In this document: in pieces, positions 15,204 to 23,487 of the stretch
Layout: each line of letters begins with the position of its first letter
How positions within the stretch are numbered: the first letter of the stretch is position 1
From: an uncultured Cytophagaceae bacterium
Lineage (GTDB): Bacteria; Bacteroidota; Bacteroidia; Cytophagales; Spirosomataceae
Assembly: GCA_938008575.1 (NCBI GenBank)
Contig: CALLKB010000098.1
Location: forward strand, 1 to 37,507
Direction: 5' to 3'
DNA length: 37,507 nt
The notes under the pieces: model-generated
What the model saw: the letters and a program-made list of their open reading frames with translations, nothing else
Database searches by the model: none
Told to the model about the DNA's origin: nothing
Program-made: the position numbers and the translations under genes

Positions 15204-17132
15204 GTGTACAATCCAGCCCTACAACATAAGCTCCATGAGCTTGTCAAATCGCATAAAATCAAAGACGCTAAATTCGTAGAACGCTTTACGGCGAACATCG
15301 ATGATATCCAATCGCATTTTAACGCGATCTATGGTAATCATCCGCATGCTGCGAATTTATTCCAAAGCTTGTTGAACTCCATTTGCCAAGCCTATGTGGA
15401 TCGTTCTGATGATCTAAAGAAACGTGATGCACAAAAGGAGAAGAAAGGTCAATGGTTTTTAAGCCAAGATTTGGTGGGCATGAGCTTGTATGTTGACCGT
15501 TTCGCCGGCCAAATCAATGACCTTCCCAGCAAATTACCCTATTTACAAAAGCTCGGTGTCAATTTTTTACACCTCATGCCTTTGTTCAAAAGTCCAGAAG
15601 GAGAGAGTGATGGCGGTTATGCTGTTGAGGATTTTCGCGTCGTAGAGGATCGCTTAGGGACTATCGAAGATTTACGTAAATTCCAGTCGGCACTTCAAAA
15701 AGAGGACATGTATCTTATGATTGACATCGTCCTGAATCATACTTCTCACCACCATGAATGGGCGAAGTTGGCAAAATCGGGTATCAAAGAATACCAAGAG
15801 TATTTCTACATGTACGATGATCGCCGGATTCCTGATCAAATGGAGGAAACGATGCCGGAAATTTTCCCAGAAAGTTCTCCGGGAAGTTTTACCTATGAAG
15901 AGAAGTTAGACAAATGGGTCATGACTGTTTTCCATCATTACCAATGGGATTTGAATTATACGAATCCGAAAGTGTTTATTGAGATGTTGGGTAATGTGTT
16001 TTTCTATGCCAATTTGGGGGTAGATGTGGTCCGTATCGATGCGCCAGCATTCATTTGGAAACAAGTGGGGACTTCCTGCCAAAACCTACCAGAGGCTCAT
16101 CAATTGTTGCAATTGATCAAAATGTGTACGGAAGTAGCTACTCCTGGAATGGCTATTCTAGGTGAAGCCATTGTAGCTCCCGCACAAATCATGGAATATT
16201 TTGGTACGGGCCGCTATGCAACACATGAATGTGATTTTGCCTATAATGCGACGCAAATGGCGGTTCAATGGGATGCTTTGGCGACCGGCGATGTCCGTAT
16301 TATGCAGAATGCCCAACATGAATTGCTTCGCAAGCCTTTGGGCGCGACTTGGTTGACCTATACTCGTTGCCACGATGACATTGGCCTAGGATATGATGAC
16401 TACATGATTGAGCAAGCAGGATTCACTCCCTATGATCATCGTTCATATATCAAAAATTATTACAGCGGCGCGCAGCCGGGTTCGCCAGCAAAAGGCGCCT
16501 TATTTGCTGTTAATCCGAAGACACAAGATGCTCGACTTTCTGGTTCATTAGCTTCTTTATGCGGATTGGAGTCGGCGATTGAAAAGAACGATAAGGCGGC
16601 GATTCAAACATCGATTGATAAAATCATCTTGATGCAAGCAATGAGTATGTTTGTAGGCGGAGTTCCTATGTTGTTTTATGGGGATGAAGCGGGTTATACG
16701 AATGATTATAGCTATCTGAATGACTCAGGCAAAAGTTACGATAATCGCTGGATGCACCGACCAATTATCGATTGGGATCGCAATAAATCCGTAGGCAAAA
16801 AAGGCACAACGGAAAATCAAGTTTATTCAGCCTTGCAACAATTGATCAAATTAAGACGCTCACTACCGATCGTAGCAGATTTGAAAAATATACAGTGGTT
16901 GGAAAATCACAATAATTCCATTGCTGGTTTTGTTCGTTACATCGGCGAGGAGAAAATCACTTGCTTGTTTAATTTTAGCTCGGCACCACAAGAAATCACT
17001 TGGTTTATTATGGATTCGAATGGTCAACGACCAGCACAAGTGAAAGATTTATGGTCGGGAGAAACATTAAACGTGGGCATGGATCATGACCATTTGAGAT
17101 TGGAGCCGTATCAGTTTAGGATACTTAGGTAA
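15204..17132 (+). CDS. amylosucrase-like GH13 enzyme
   Basis: 642 residues from a GTG start 5 bp past the fructokinase stop; no signal peptide, so cytoplasmic. An N-terminal helical domain precedes the (beta/alpha)8 barrel, as in amylosucrase (GH13_4). Aligning by eye to Neisseria amylosucrase: nucleophile Asp279 (VVRIDAPAFIW), acid/base Glu321 (ILGEAIVAP), third acid Asp391 (CHDDIG), and the sucrose-pocket Asp136 in SDGGYAV. Reaction: sucrose to alpha-1,4-glucan plus fructose. Sucrose hydrolase or sucrose phosphorylase-like activity is the alternative, since these subgroups differ by few residues. Context (sucrose importer, fructokinase) supports sucrose as substrate. Confidence 0.86.
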   Translation: MYNPALQHKLHELVKSHKIKDAKFVERFTANIDDIQSHFNAIYGNHPHAANLFQSLLNSICQAYVDRSDDLKKRDAQKEKKGQWFLSQDLVGMSLYVDRFAGQINDLPSKLPYLQKLGVNFLHLMPLFKSPEGESDGGYAVEDFRVVEDRLGTIEDLRKFQSALQKEDMYLMIDIVLNHTSHHHEWAKLAKSGIKEYQEYFYMYDDRRIPDQMEETMPEIFPESSPGSFTYEEKLDKWVMTVFHHYQWDLNYTNPKVFIEMLGNVFFYANLGVDVVRIDAPAFIWKQVGTSCQNLPEAHQLLQLIKMCTEVATPGMAILGEAIVAPAQIMEYFGTGRYATHECDFAYNATQMAVQWDALATGDVRIMQNAQHELLRKPLGATWLTYTRCHDDIGLGYDDYMIEQAGFTPYDHRSYIKNYYSGAQPGSPAKGALFAVNPKTQDARLSGSLASLCGLESAIEKNDKAAIQTSIDKIILMQAMSMFVGGVPMLFYGDEAGYTNDYSYLNDSGKSYDNRWMHRPIIDWDRNKSVGKKGTTENQVYSALQQLIKLRRSLPIVADLKNIQWLENHNNSIAGFVRYIGEEKITCLFNFSSAPQEITWFIMDSNGQRPAQVKDLWSGETLNVGMDHDHLRLEPYQFRILR

Positions 17133-17138
17133 GAGGTA

Positions 17139-17159
17139 AGAGTGAAGAGTGAAGAGCGA
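17139..17159. repeat. heptanucleotide tandem repeat (AGAGTGA x3)
   Basis: Three consecutive 7-bp units AGAGTGA, AGAGTGA, AGAGCGA start 7 bp after the amylosucrase stop. The period of 7 is the same as in the larger array at 21266-21405, although the unit differs. Part of the 150-bp gap 17133-17282, which otherwise holds hairpins and a terminator. Confidence 0.6.
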
Positions 17160-17180
17160 AGTGGTAGAGATATTATAAAA

Positions 17181-17219
17181 CCCCGGGCTTTAGCCTGGGG
17201 TCCTAGGTTTTAACCTAGG
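17181..17219. repeat. two adjacent GC-rich hairpins
   Basis: CCCCGGGCT-TT-AGCCTGGGG (17181-17200; one mismatch in the arms) is directly followed by CCTAGGTTTTAACCTAGG (17202-17219; 8-bp perfect arms). They may terminate the plus-strand sucrose operon, being followed by ATAAAAAAAA rather than T, or be a dispersed palindromic element. Similar paired hairpins are common in Bacteroidota intergenic DNA from memory, not checked. Confidence 0.5.
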
Positions 17220-17222
17220 GAT

Positions 17223-17250
17223 AAAAAAAACGCGAGACATACATCTCGCG
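17223..17250 (-). terminator. Rho-independent terminator for the sugar isomerase/epimerase-like gene
   Basis: On the minus strand a 7-bp perfect stem CGCGAGA/TCTCGCG (17231-17237 and 17244-17250) with a 6-nt loop is followed by eight T (17223-17230 as A on plus). It lies 33 bp past the stop of the gene at 17283-18161. Confidence 0.8.
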
Positions 17251-17282
17251 CTTTCAAAGAATCAATCATTAATCTTATTTAC

Positions 17283-18161
17283 TTATAATAAAGGTCCAAT
17301 ATTCTTTTTACCGATTGTTAGACTTTCGATCGCGTCTTTTGGCATATCATGCTCAATGAAGAAATGCTTCATACCCGCAATGGAAGATGCATCCAAAATA
17401 CGTTTGAAATTAACAATACCAGAACCTGCTGGAACAATGTTTTTAAATCCTTCGTCAAAATCCTTGATGTGACATAATGGGAAACGACCTGGTTGAGCTT
17501 TGAACAAAGCAACAGGATCTACACCTGCTTTTGTCGCCCAGCCTAAGTCCAATTCAAATTTCAATAAGTCGGCAGGAATCTCCTTTGAAAATACATCAAA
17601 AGCTTTTTGACCATCAACAAGCTCAAATTCACGATCATGGTTATGGTAACATAAAGTCAATCCAGCTGCATTCGCAATCTTGCCCGCTTTGGTCAATACT
17701 TGAACTGCCTCAGCTACTTCTTCTTTCGAATTCACAGGGATGTTCGCACAAACTAAATACTTCACCGTTGTGCCTTTCAATGAATCCACAATCGCTTGTG
17801 CATCATCACGCAAATTATTCATGCGTGGCATTTTCGATGTATCAAATCCTGGACGAGGCTTGAATGGTGCTCCCATCACATGATGCGAAACCCAATTCAT
17901 TCCTAAAGACTTGTTTAAATCAGAAAACTCCATGGCCGACATGCCATAAAATCCACCGATACGGCTAAATGCCGACTCGATATCCTTATACCCCAAATCC
18001 GCAATTTTCTGCATATTACCCTTCACATCTTGATCTAAAGTCATGAAAAGCGTAAACAATTGTACGCCCATCGGACGCGGAGTAGCCTTAAAAATAGAAG
18101 GTAAAAAAAGCGAGCCCGCAAGATATGCACTCGATTGCTTAAGGAAATGTCTTCTTTCCAT
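17283..18161 (-). CDS. Tat-exported sugar phosphate isomerase/epimerase-like TIM-barrel protein
   Basis: 292 residues from the ATG at 18161, chosen because it begins directly with a twin-arginine signal (MERRHFLKQSSAYLAGSLFL); an upstream ATG at 18194 would bury this signal. The body fits the AP_endonuc_2/xylose isomerase-like TIM barrel: GVQLFTLF, HHVMGAPF, YHNHDREF, LDLGWATKAGVDPV, CHIKDFDEG and a final FIEHDMP supply the usual Glu/His/Asp metal ligands. Such Tat-exported forms are common in Bacteroidota carbohydrate clusters beside Gfo/Idh/MocA genes, as here (20195-21265). Substrate unknown; a 3-keto-sugar or sugar epimerase/lyase role is possible. Confidence 0.85.
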   Translation of the reverse strand: MERRHFLKQSSAYLAGSLFLPSIFKATPRPMGVQLFTLFMTLDQDVKGNMQKIADLGYKDIESAFSRIGGFYGMSAMEFSDLNKSLGMNWVSHHVMGAPFKPRPGFDTSKMPRMNNLRDDAQAIVDSLKGTTVKYLVCANIPVNSKEEVAEAVQVLTKAGKIANAAGLTLCYHNHDREFELVDGQKAFDVFSKEIPADLLKFELDLGWATKAGVDPVALFKAQPGRFPLCHIKDFDEGFKNIVPAGSGIVNFKRILDASSIAGMKHFFIEHDMPKDAIESLTIGKKNIGPLL

Positions 18162-18224
18162 GTGAATAATAATAGGTTTAGAGGTTTGACACAAATTAAT
18201 GTATTTTTTTGATACAATAAAAAT

Positions 18225-20126
18225 TTATTTCCATTTATCTCCAAAAACCCAGGCAAAATTGATGTCCTCCGACTTGAAATTCGTGTTGTTTTGATGCCAA
18301 GTGAAATCCCCTCCCTCGCGGTGGCAGTTGGCATAATACACCCGATGCCCCCACACTAATTTCCGATCGCCCGACTGGTAAATAGGCGCATCGGCCATGT
18401 TTTTGTCGAACGTACAATTGAATAAAAACAATTGAGCTTCGCGGTGGTAACGCCCTAATTTATAGCCCGAATCACCCACAAATCGGCAATTTTTCAAGAC
18501 CGACTTGGCCCCTTCTTCTCCAGATCCATCATGCCAAATCGCCGCACTCATGTTATGACAAATGAAGGTACAATTCTCCGCCAAAGCATAACCCCGTGGA
18601 CAATATAAATCGACACCACCTTCAACCTCGCAATCGTTCAAATAATACATACCCGCATTCACATCCCAGGGACTCATCGTATCTCCGCCGCCTGAACGAA
18701 AGGTGCAATGTTCGAAGCGCAAACGTGTGGCCCCCGGCATGGTCCGAACTGCAAATTGGTGACCATCTACACGTACAATTTTCTCACCATCCTTTTCGCC
18801 TGATTCTCTGGGCAAAGCATATTTTTGAACCGTAGACTGTGTTGTTTTACCCGCCTCATTCAGGCAAGGAATCGTAACATCTTGCTTCGTAAGCAGTCCA
18901 TAATCATTAATCACCGTCAGATTCTCAAAACTCAAATCATGCCCCTTAATATTCAGCACACCCGCACCGTAATCATCCGGATTTGAACAACGCCAAATAT
19001 CACGGGCCTGTGTAAATTTCAAGACAACACCTGTACGCGATTGGCCGATGAATCGTAGATCATGTCGGAGCGAATCAACAAACACCTTCTCTTGATACAG
19101 GCCATTTTTGATGTAAATCGTTTGATTATTCCCACTTTTATTGATTGCTTCTTGAATCGTACGAACATCCCCTGTTCCGTCTTTAGCCACCGTAATCTGC
19201 TGCATGAATTGGTCCACTAATTGGACCGTTTTATCAAACCATTGGGTAAATAACAAGAAAGTATGCGGCGAACTTTCGTGCGTATAGACATCCGTCAAAA
19301 TACCGTAATTCGTCATTTTTTGTCGGAAATCATCCCTTCCCGCATGCATGCGCGCGTTCCCAGAATTAATAAACAATACAGGTGGGTCTTGCTTAGAAAC
19401 ATGGTGCAAAGCAGATGCTTGGTTCCAAAGCGCAGGATTCTCCATTTTGGCATAGCCAAAATAAGCGGTCGCCGCAGAAGTCCGAACGCGATCATCCCCT
19501 TCCCCCGATTCAGGATGGATATAGGCCAAAATCCCATCTAGGTCGATGACCCCTTTGATTTTCTGTCCTTTTCCAAAGAGATTTTCATCCTGAACGGCTC
19601 CTAATAAAGCAGCCATTTGCCCCCCCGCAGAATAGCCCGCCACAAAGATTTGTTTTGAGTCGACATGAAGTTTCGCTGCATACTGATATAAATAACTAAG
19701 CGCCGACTGCGCATCTTGCATCGCAGCTGGATAGAGCGATTCGGTCGACAAACGATATTCGGCCAAGAAAACGCGGTAGCCTTTGGCAGCTAAGGCTTGT
19801 GCTAGAGCAGCATGTTGGGAACGATGCCCCGTTCGCCAGCCACCTCCGTGAAAAAACAATAAAGTCTTTCGAGGTTTGGAATCTTGAGGACTATAAATGT
19901 CCAAGACCAATTTCCGAGACCCGATTTGCTTATAGACAATCGATTTAGCTTTCGGCACTGTCCCGGAGGTATATTCTGCTAAACGCAACGAAGGGACCGA
20001 TTGTAAAGCCGATTTCCAGGCTGAATAATTGGCAAACGAGCTGTCGGGAATACCCGTAAGCCCTTTGGTATTTTGAGCCAACAAACCCTGACAAATAAAC
20101 AGTAGTATGATTCCTATCTTGCGCAT
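18225..20126 (-). CDS. bifunctional alpha/beta-hydrolase esterase and pectinesterase (CE8) fusion
   Basis: 633 residues with signal peptide (MRKIGIILLFICQGLLAQ). Residues about 60-305 are an alpha/beta hydrolase of the BD-FAE/acetylesterase kind: oxyanion HGGGW (93-97), nucleophile Ser166 in GYSAGG, and His288 in SPHTF. Residues about 311-633 are a right-handed beta-helix pectin methylesterase: start VAKDGTGDVRTIQEAI, catalytic Asp482 (GGGDT), Asp506 (GGVDLY) and Arg559 (LGRYH), matching the Asp/Asp/Arg set of Erwinia PemA. Together the two would strip acetyl (or other acyl) and methyl groups from pectin. No pectate lyase is near. Divergent from the Gfo/Idh/MocA gene with 68 bp between. Confidence 0.87.
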   Translation of the reverse strand: MRKIGIILLFICQGLLAQNTKGLTGIPDSSFANYSAWKSALQSVPSLRLAEYTSGTVPKAKSIVYKQIGSRKLVLDIYSPQDSKPRKTLLFFHGGGWRTGHRSQHAALAQALAAKGYRVFLAEYRLSTESLYPAAMQDAQSALSYLYQYAAKLHVDSKQIFVAGYSAGGQMAALLGAVQDENLFGKGQKIKGVIDLDGILAYIHPESGEGDDRVRTSAATAYFGYAKMENPALWNQASALHHVSKQDPPVLFINSGNARMHAGRDDFRQKMTNYGILTDVYTHESSPHTFLLFTQWFDKTVQLVDQFMQQITVAKDGTGDVRTIQEAINKSGNNQTIYIKNGLYQEKVFVDSLRHDLRFIGQSRTGVVLKFTQARDIWRCSNPDDYGAGVLNIKGHDLSFENLTVINDYGLLTKQDVTIPCLNEAGKTTQSTVQKYALPRESGEKDGEKIVRVDGHQFAVRTMPGATRLRFEHCTFRSGGGDTMSPWDVNAGMYYLNDCEVEGGVDLYCPRGYALAENCTFICHNMSAAIWHDGSGEEGAKSVLKNCRFVGDSGYKLGRYHREAQLFLFNCTFDKNMADAPIYQSGDRKLVWGHRVYYANCHREGGDFTWHQNNTNFKSEDINFAWVFGDKWK

Positions 20127-20194
20127 ATTTTATAAAGACGAGAAATCGAATTTTATAATCATTCTTGTTAACTTGGACATTCAAACCTGAAATT

Positions 20195-21265
20195 ATGAAA
20201 ACAGTTCGCGTACTCGTTGTGGGTTGTGGAAACATGGGAGCTTCGCATGCAACAGCCTATCACCATTCTCCTGACTTTGAAATTTGTGGCCTTGTGTCAC
20301 CGGGCAAAAGCAAGGAAACCTTGAACAATAAAATTGGGGGAAAATATCCCCTATTCAATGAATATTCGGCCGCATTAGCGGAGACAAAACCTGATGCGGT
20401 ATGTATTTCCACGTATCCGGACACACACGAAGCTTATGCCATCGAAGCGATGGAAGCGGGTTGTCATGTATTTATCGAAAAACCGATTGCTGATAGTTTA
20501 GCCGGTGCCATTCGCGTGGCGGAAGTGGCGAAGAAAACAGGCAAAAAACTGGTTGTCGGATATATTTTACGCCATCATCCCTCATGGATCAAGTTCATTG
20601 AGGTTGCCAAAGAAATGGGGAAACCCTTGGTGATGCGCATGAATTTGAACCAACAATCCCATGGCTATATGTGGGATGTGCATCGTAATTTGATGAACAG
20701 TTTAAGTCCCATCGTAGATTGTGGCGTACATTACATTGATGTGATGTGCCAAATGACACGCTCGAAACCTCTTCGTGTTTCGGCAATCGGCGCACGTATG
20801 ACAGAAGATATTCCAGCTGGAAATTACAATTATGGGCAATTGCAAATTCATTTTGAAGATGGTTCCGTAGGTTGGTATGAAGCCGGTTGGGGCCCTATGA
20901 TTTCCCAAACAGCTTATTTTGTCAAAGACGTTTTTGGTCCGAAAGGTTCCGTTTCCATTGTTGCCCAAAATGCCAGTGGAGAAGGAAAATCCGACTCGGT
21001 CGAATCTCATACGAAAACCGAATCACTGCGTGTCCATCATGCAGACATTAATTCGGAGAATGAATTCACACGAGCTGATGAATGGATTAACCTGACGGAT
21101 GAGCCAGATCATCAAGGTTTATGCGATCGAGAGCAGGCTTATTTCCTACATGCCATTCAGGCGGATGTTGATTTAACAGATCACGTAGAAGACGCGGTGA
21201 ACAGTTTGAGAATCGCCTTTGCTTGTGATGAATCGGTGAGAACGGGGAAGATGGTGGTGCTTTAA
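20195..21265 (+). CDS. Gfo/Idh/MocA family oxidoreductase
   Basis: 356 residues from the ATG at 20195; a TTG at 20165 in frame adds only 10 residues before the Rossmann fold and is rejected. The dinucleotide motif is VVGCGNMGASHA near the N-terminus and the family EKPIAD motif (catalytic Lys) is present. The C-terminal alpha/beta domain includes GWYEAGWGPM. Cytoplasmic, no signal. Members oxidise or reduce sugars, inositols and related alcohols with NAD(P). The substrate is open; its neighbours (isomerase-like barrel, pectin esterases) suggest a sugar or uronate derivative. Confidence 0.86.
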   Translation: MKTVRVLVVGCGNMGASHATAYHHSPDFEICGLVSPGKSKETLNNKIGGKYPLFNEYSAALAETKPDAVCISTYPDTHEAYAIEAMEAGCHVFIEKPIADSLAGAIRVAEVAKKTGKKLVVGYILRHHPSWIKFIEVAKEMGKPLVMRMNLNQQSHGYMWDVHRNLMNSLSPIVDCGVHYIDVMCQMTRSKPLRVSAIGARMTEDIPAGNYNYGQLQIHFEDGSVGWYEAGWGPMISQTAYFVKDVFGPKGSVSIVAQNASGEGKSDSVESHTKTESLRVHHADINSENEFTRADEWINLTDEPDHQGLCDREQAYFLHAIQADVDLTDHVEDAVNSLRIAFACDESVRTGKMVVL

Positions 21266-21405
21266 CAGTGGTCAGTAGTCAGTAATCAGTGGTCAGAAGA
21301 CGGTGGATAATATGAATAAGTTCATATAGATTTTACAGATTCCTGACTACTGACTACTGACCACTGATTACTGACCACTGACTACTGACCACCGACTACT
21401 GACTA
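21266..21405. repeat. heptanucleotide array forming a long inverted repeat between convergent genes
   Basis: Left arm: four 7-bp units of type CAGTNNT plus CAG (21266-21296), starting right after the TAA at 21265. Right arm: nine units of type CTGACTA/CTGACCA/CTGATTA (21343-21405), running into the stop codon of the opposite gene. The right arm is the reverse complement type of the left, so a stem of about 24-31 bp with a 46-nt loop can form. It resembles heptanucleotide STRR-type repeats known from cyanobacteria. Likely acts as a bidirectional terminator or barrier. Confidence 0.85.
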
Positions 21406-23433
21406 CTTCAAATACTCCCCTAACCAGTTCCTCACCTCCTGATAATGAAACTTCGAATTATCCGGATTTAAGATCCAGTGATTCTCACCAGGAAATACAA
21501 TCAATTTACTCGGAATCTGTAAACGCTGGTGAATGCTCCAGTTTTCCAAGGTATTGTTGATCGGTACGCGGAAGTCATTCTCTCCTACCGTCAATAACAT
21601 GGGTGTCTTGAAATTAGCCGCAAAGCGCATCGGATTCTGCTCTTTCCATGTTTTGGTAGGCACCCAAGGTGCACCGCCGTTCATCAATTCCCTACCCCAA
21701 ATCACATCAGAAGTTCCCCATTGCGCCTCGGAATTTACCAAGCCCGCATGTGCAATTAAACATTTAAAGTGAGAGGTTGTGGCTTGCATCCAGTTGGCCA
21801 AATGCCCCCCATAAGACGCGCCTCCAGCTGCTTGTCGGGAAGCATCAATAAACGAATAACGCTTAATCGCATCAGCTGCCGCCTCTAAAATTTCATTCCC
21901 CGGACCTTTGAATGGATCAAATTGAATATCCTGAGCGAATTTTTCACCATAGCCTACGGATCCTGTATAATCTGTCATGACGATAACATATTGCGTGGAC
22001 CCTATAACATAAGGGTTCCAACGGAAATTAAAGGCATCTTTAAACGATATGGCGGGTCCACCATGCATCAACACAAAGAGTGGATATTTTTTGGAGGCAT
22101 CAAAACCTGCAGGGCGCAAGATGACACTGCGAATCATTTTGCCGCGTGACGATTTGGTCCAAAAAACCTCTGGCTTTGGCAGATCCAATTTCGCCAATGA
22201 AGCATCGTTGGCCTTTGAAATCGGAATTGATTTTCCTGCATTCCAAACATAGACTTCAGCTGGTGCAGCAAGGTGCTGGTATGTGTAAGCAATCGTATTT
22301 CCAGCCACCGATAAACCCGTTACGGATCCCGCATCTCCTCCAATTAAATAAGCATATCCACCTTTTTCAATCGAAATTTGAATTGCACGATCAACCCCTT
22401 GATCCTCAATACTCGCAAAAATGGAATTCCCAGAAACTTCCCAATCGTTAATCGGCCGATCAAGACCTGTTGCAATCTCTGTCCGAGCCTCCATACTAGG
22501 CCATGTAAAACGATATAAATGTTCTGAGTAGTAGATTTTATTGCCATTCAAGTGTCCAGCAGCAATTAGATACTTACCGTCTTCAGAAAATTGCAATGAA
22601 GAATAATCCGTAGGATCTTGACTTAATAATTTTTCTGTACCTCCCGAAATAGAAACAGCATAAAGATGTGAATTCGCCGACTGGTATGCAGTCGTATTGT
22701 ATTCCGTTGTAGCCGTAAAGACAATTTGTGAAGCATCCGGGCTAAAAGCAAAAGAACCCAATTGGAATCCTTTAGATTCCACTAAACCTATTTTGGAAAA
22801 TACATTAACCGGATTCGGTTTTTCAACTGACAAATCCATCACATAAATATGCGATTGCTTTTCATCCAACCAGCTGTCCCAATAGCGAATGGGAAATGAG
22901 GTATAGACACGCGCTTTGGTTTTGATTTTCTTTTTTTCCTCCGCTAATTTCTTACTGGTTGAATCCGTAAATGCGGTTGCAAAAACGCGCGAAGTGAATG
23001 CGATCAATCGACCATCAGAACTTATTTTGGGTGTCGAAATTCCAGTTGACAAACTAGTCAAGCGTTGGGCTTCACCCCCTAAATCCAAATTCAATCGGTA
23101 CAATTGAGCGACTTCATCCCCCTCTCTTTTGGCAGTAAAAAAAATCTGATTAGCTGAGGGGTGCCAAAAATAATTTTCCTCTCCCCCTTTAGAATTCGTG
23201 ATTTTACGAGGTTCCGCGGACCCATCCGTAGCTGCGAGCCACAAATCTGTTGTTTGCTCCTCGGTAATATAAGAAGTTTCCGTTCTACTATAAACTACCC
23301 ATTTCCCGGAAGGGCTAATTGCGGGTGTACCTATTTTTTTCAACATCCACATGCTTTCATGTGACATGGCTGGTTTCTGAGCGATACTTGCATGTGCCCA
23401 AACAAGCAAGACAAAGAGTAAGATTTTTTTCAT
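21403..23433 (-). CDS. secreted S9 family serine peptidase (acylaminoacyl/dipeptidyl peptidase-like)
   Basis: 676 residues from the ATG at 23433, giving the signal peptide MKKILLFVLLVWAHASIAQ; an ATG three codons upstream (23442) is the alternative. The N-terminal two thirds are a WD40-like beta-propeller (SPSGKWVVYSRT, SSDGRLIAFTSR, SPDASQIVFTAT). The C-terminal alpha/beta hydrolase has Ser540 in GGASYGG, Asp620 in GENDFRVP and His652 in GENHW. Cleaves short peptides in the periplasm. Divergent from the M13 gene (54 bp apart); three peptidase genes lie together here. Confidence 0.88.
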   Translation of the reverse strand: MKKILLFVLLVWAHASIAQKPAMSHESMWMLKKIGTPAISPSGKWVVYSRTETSYITEEQTTDLWLAATDGSAEPRKITNSKGGEENYFWHPSANQIFFTAKREGDEVAQLYRLNLDLGGEAQRLTSLSTGISTPKISSDGRLIAFTSRVFATAFTDSTSKKLAEEKKKIKTKARVYTSFPIRYWDSWLDEKQSHIYVMDLSVEKPNPVNVFSKIGLVESKGFQLGSFAFSPDASQIVFTATTEYNTTAYQSANSHLYAVSISGGTEKLLSQDPTDYSSLQFSEDGKYLIAAGHLNGNKIYYSEHLYRFTWPSMEARTEIATGLDRPINDWEVSGNSIFASIEDQGVDRAIQISIEKGGYAYLIGGDAGSVTGLSVAGNTIAYTYQHLAAPAEVYVWNAGKSIPISKANDASLAKLDLPKPEVFWTKSSRGKMIRSVILRPAGFDASKKYPLFVLMHGGPAISFKDAFNFRWNPYVIGSTQYVIVMTDYTGSVGYGEKFAQDIQFDPFKGPGNEILEAAADAIKRYSFIDASRQAAGGASYGGHLANWMQATTSHFKCLIAHAGLVNSEAQWGTSDVIWGRELMNGGAPWVPTKTWKEQNPMRFAANFKTPMLLTVGENDFRVPINNTLENWSIHQRLQIPSKLIVFPGENHWILNPDNSKFHYQEVRNWLGEYLK

Positions 23434-23487
23434 AAAAAACATTTAGCTTCGTAAATTAGTTATTTAAACTTCATCTATTATAAACTT

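Noticed and set aside
18162..18194. Upstream ATG for the sugar isomerase/epimerase-like gene
   Set aside because: It would put 11 residues before the twin-arginine signal peptide, so the ATG at 18161 is preferred.
20165..20194. TTG start extending the Gfo/Idh/MocA protein
   Set aside because: The ATG at 20195 places the Rossmann motif at the usual distance from the N-terminus; the extra residues are non-homologous.
21266..21405. Heptamer array considered as a CRISPR array
   Set aside because: Units are 7 bp with no spacers, the two sides are complementary, and no cas gene is nearby.
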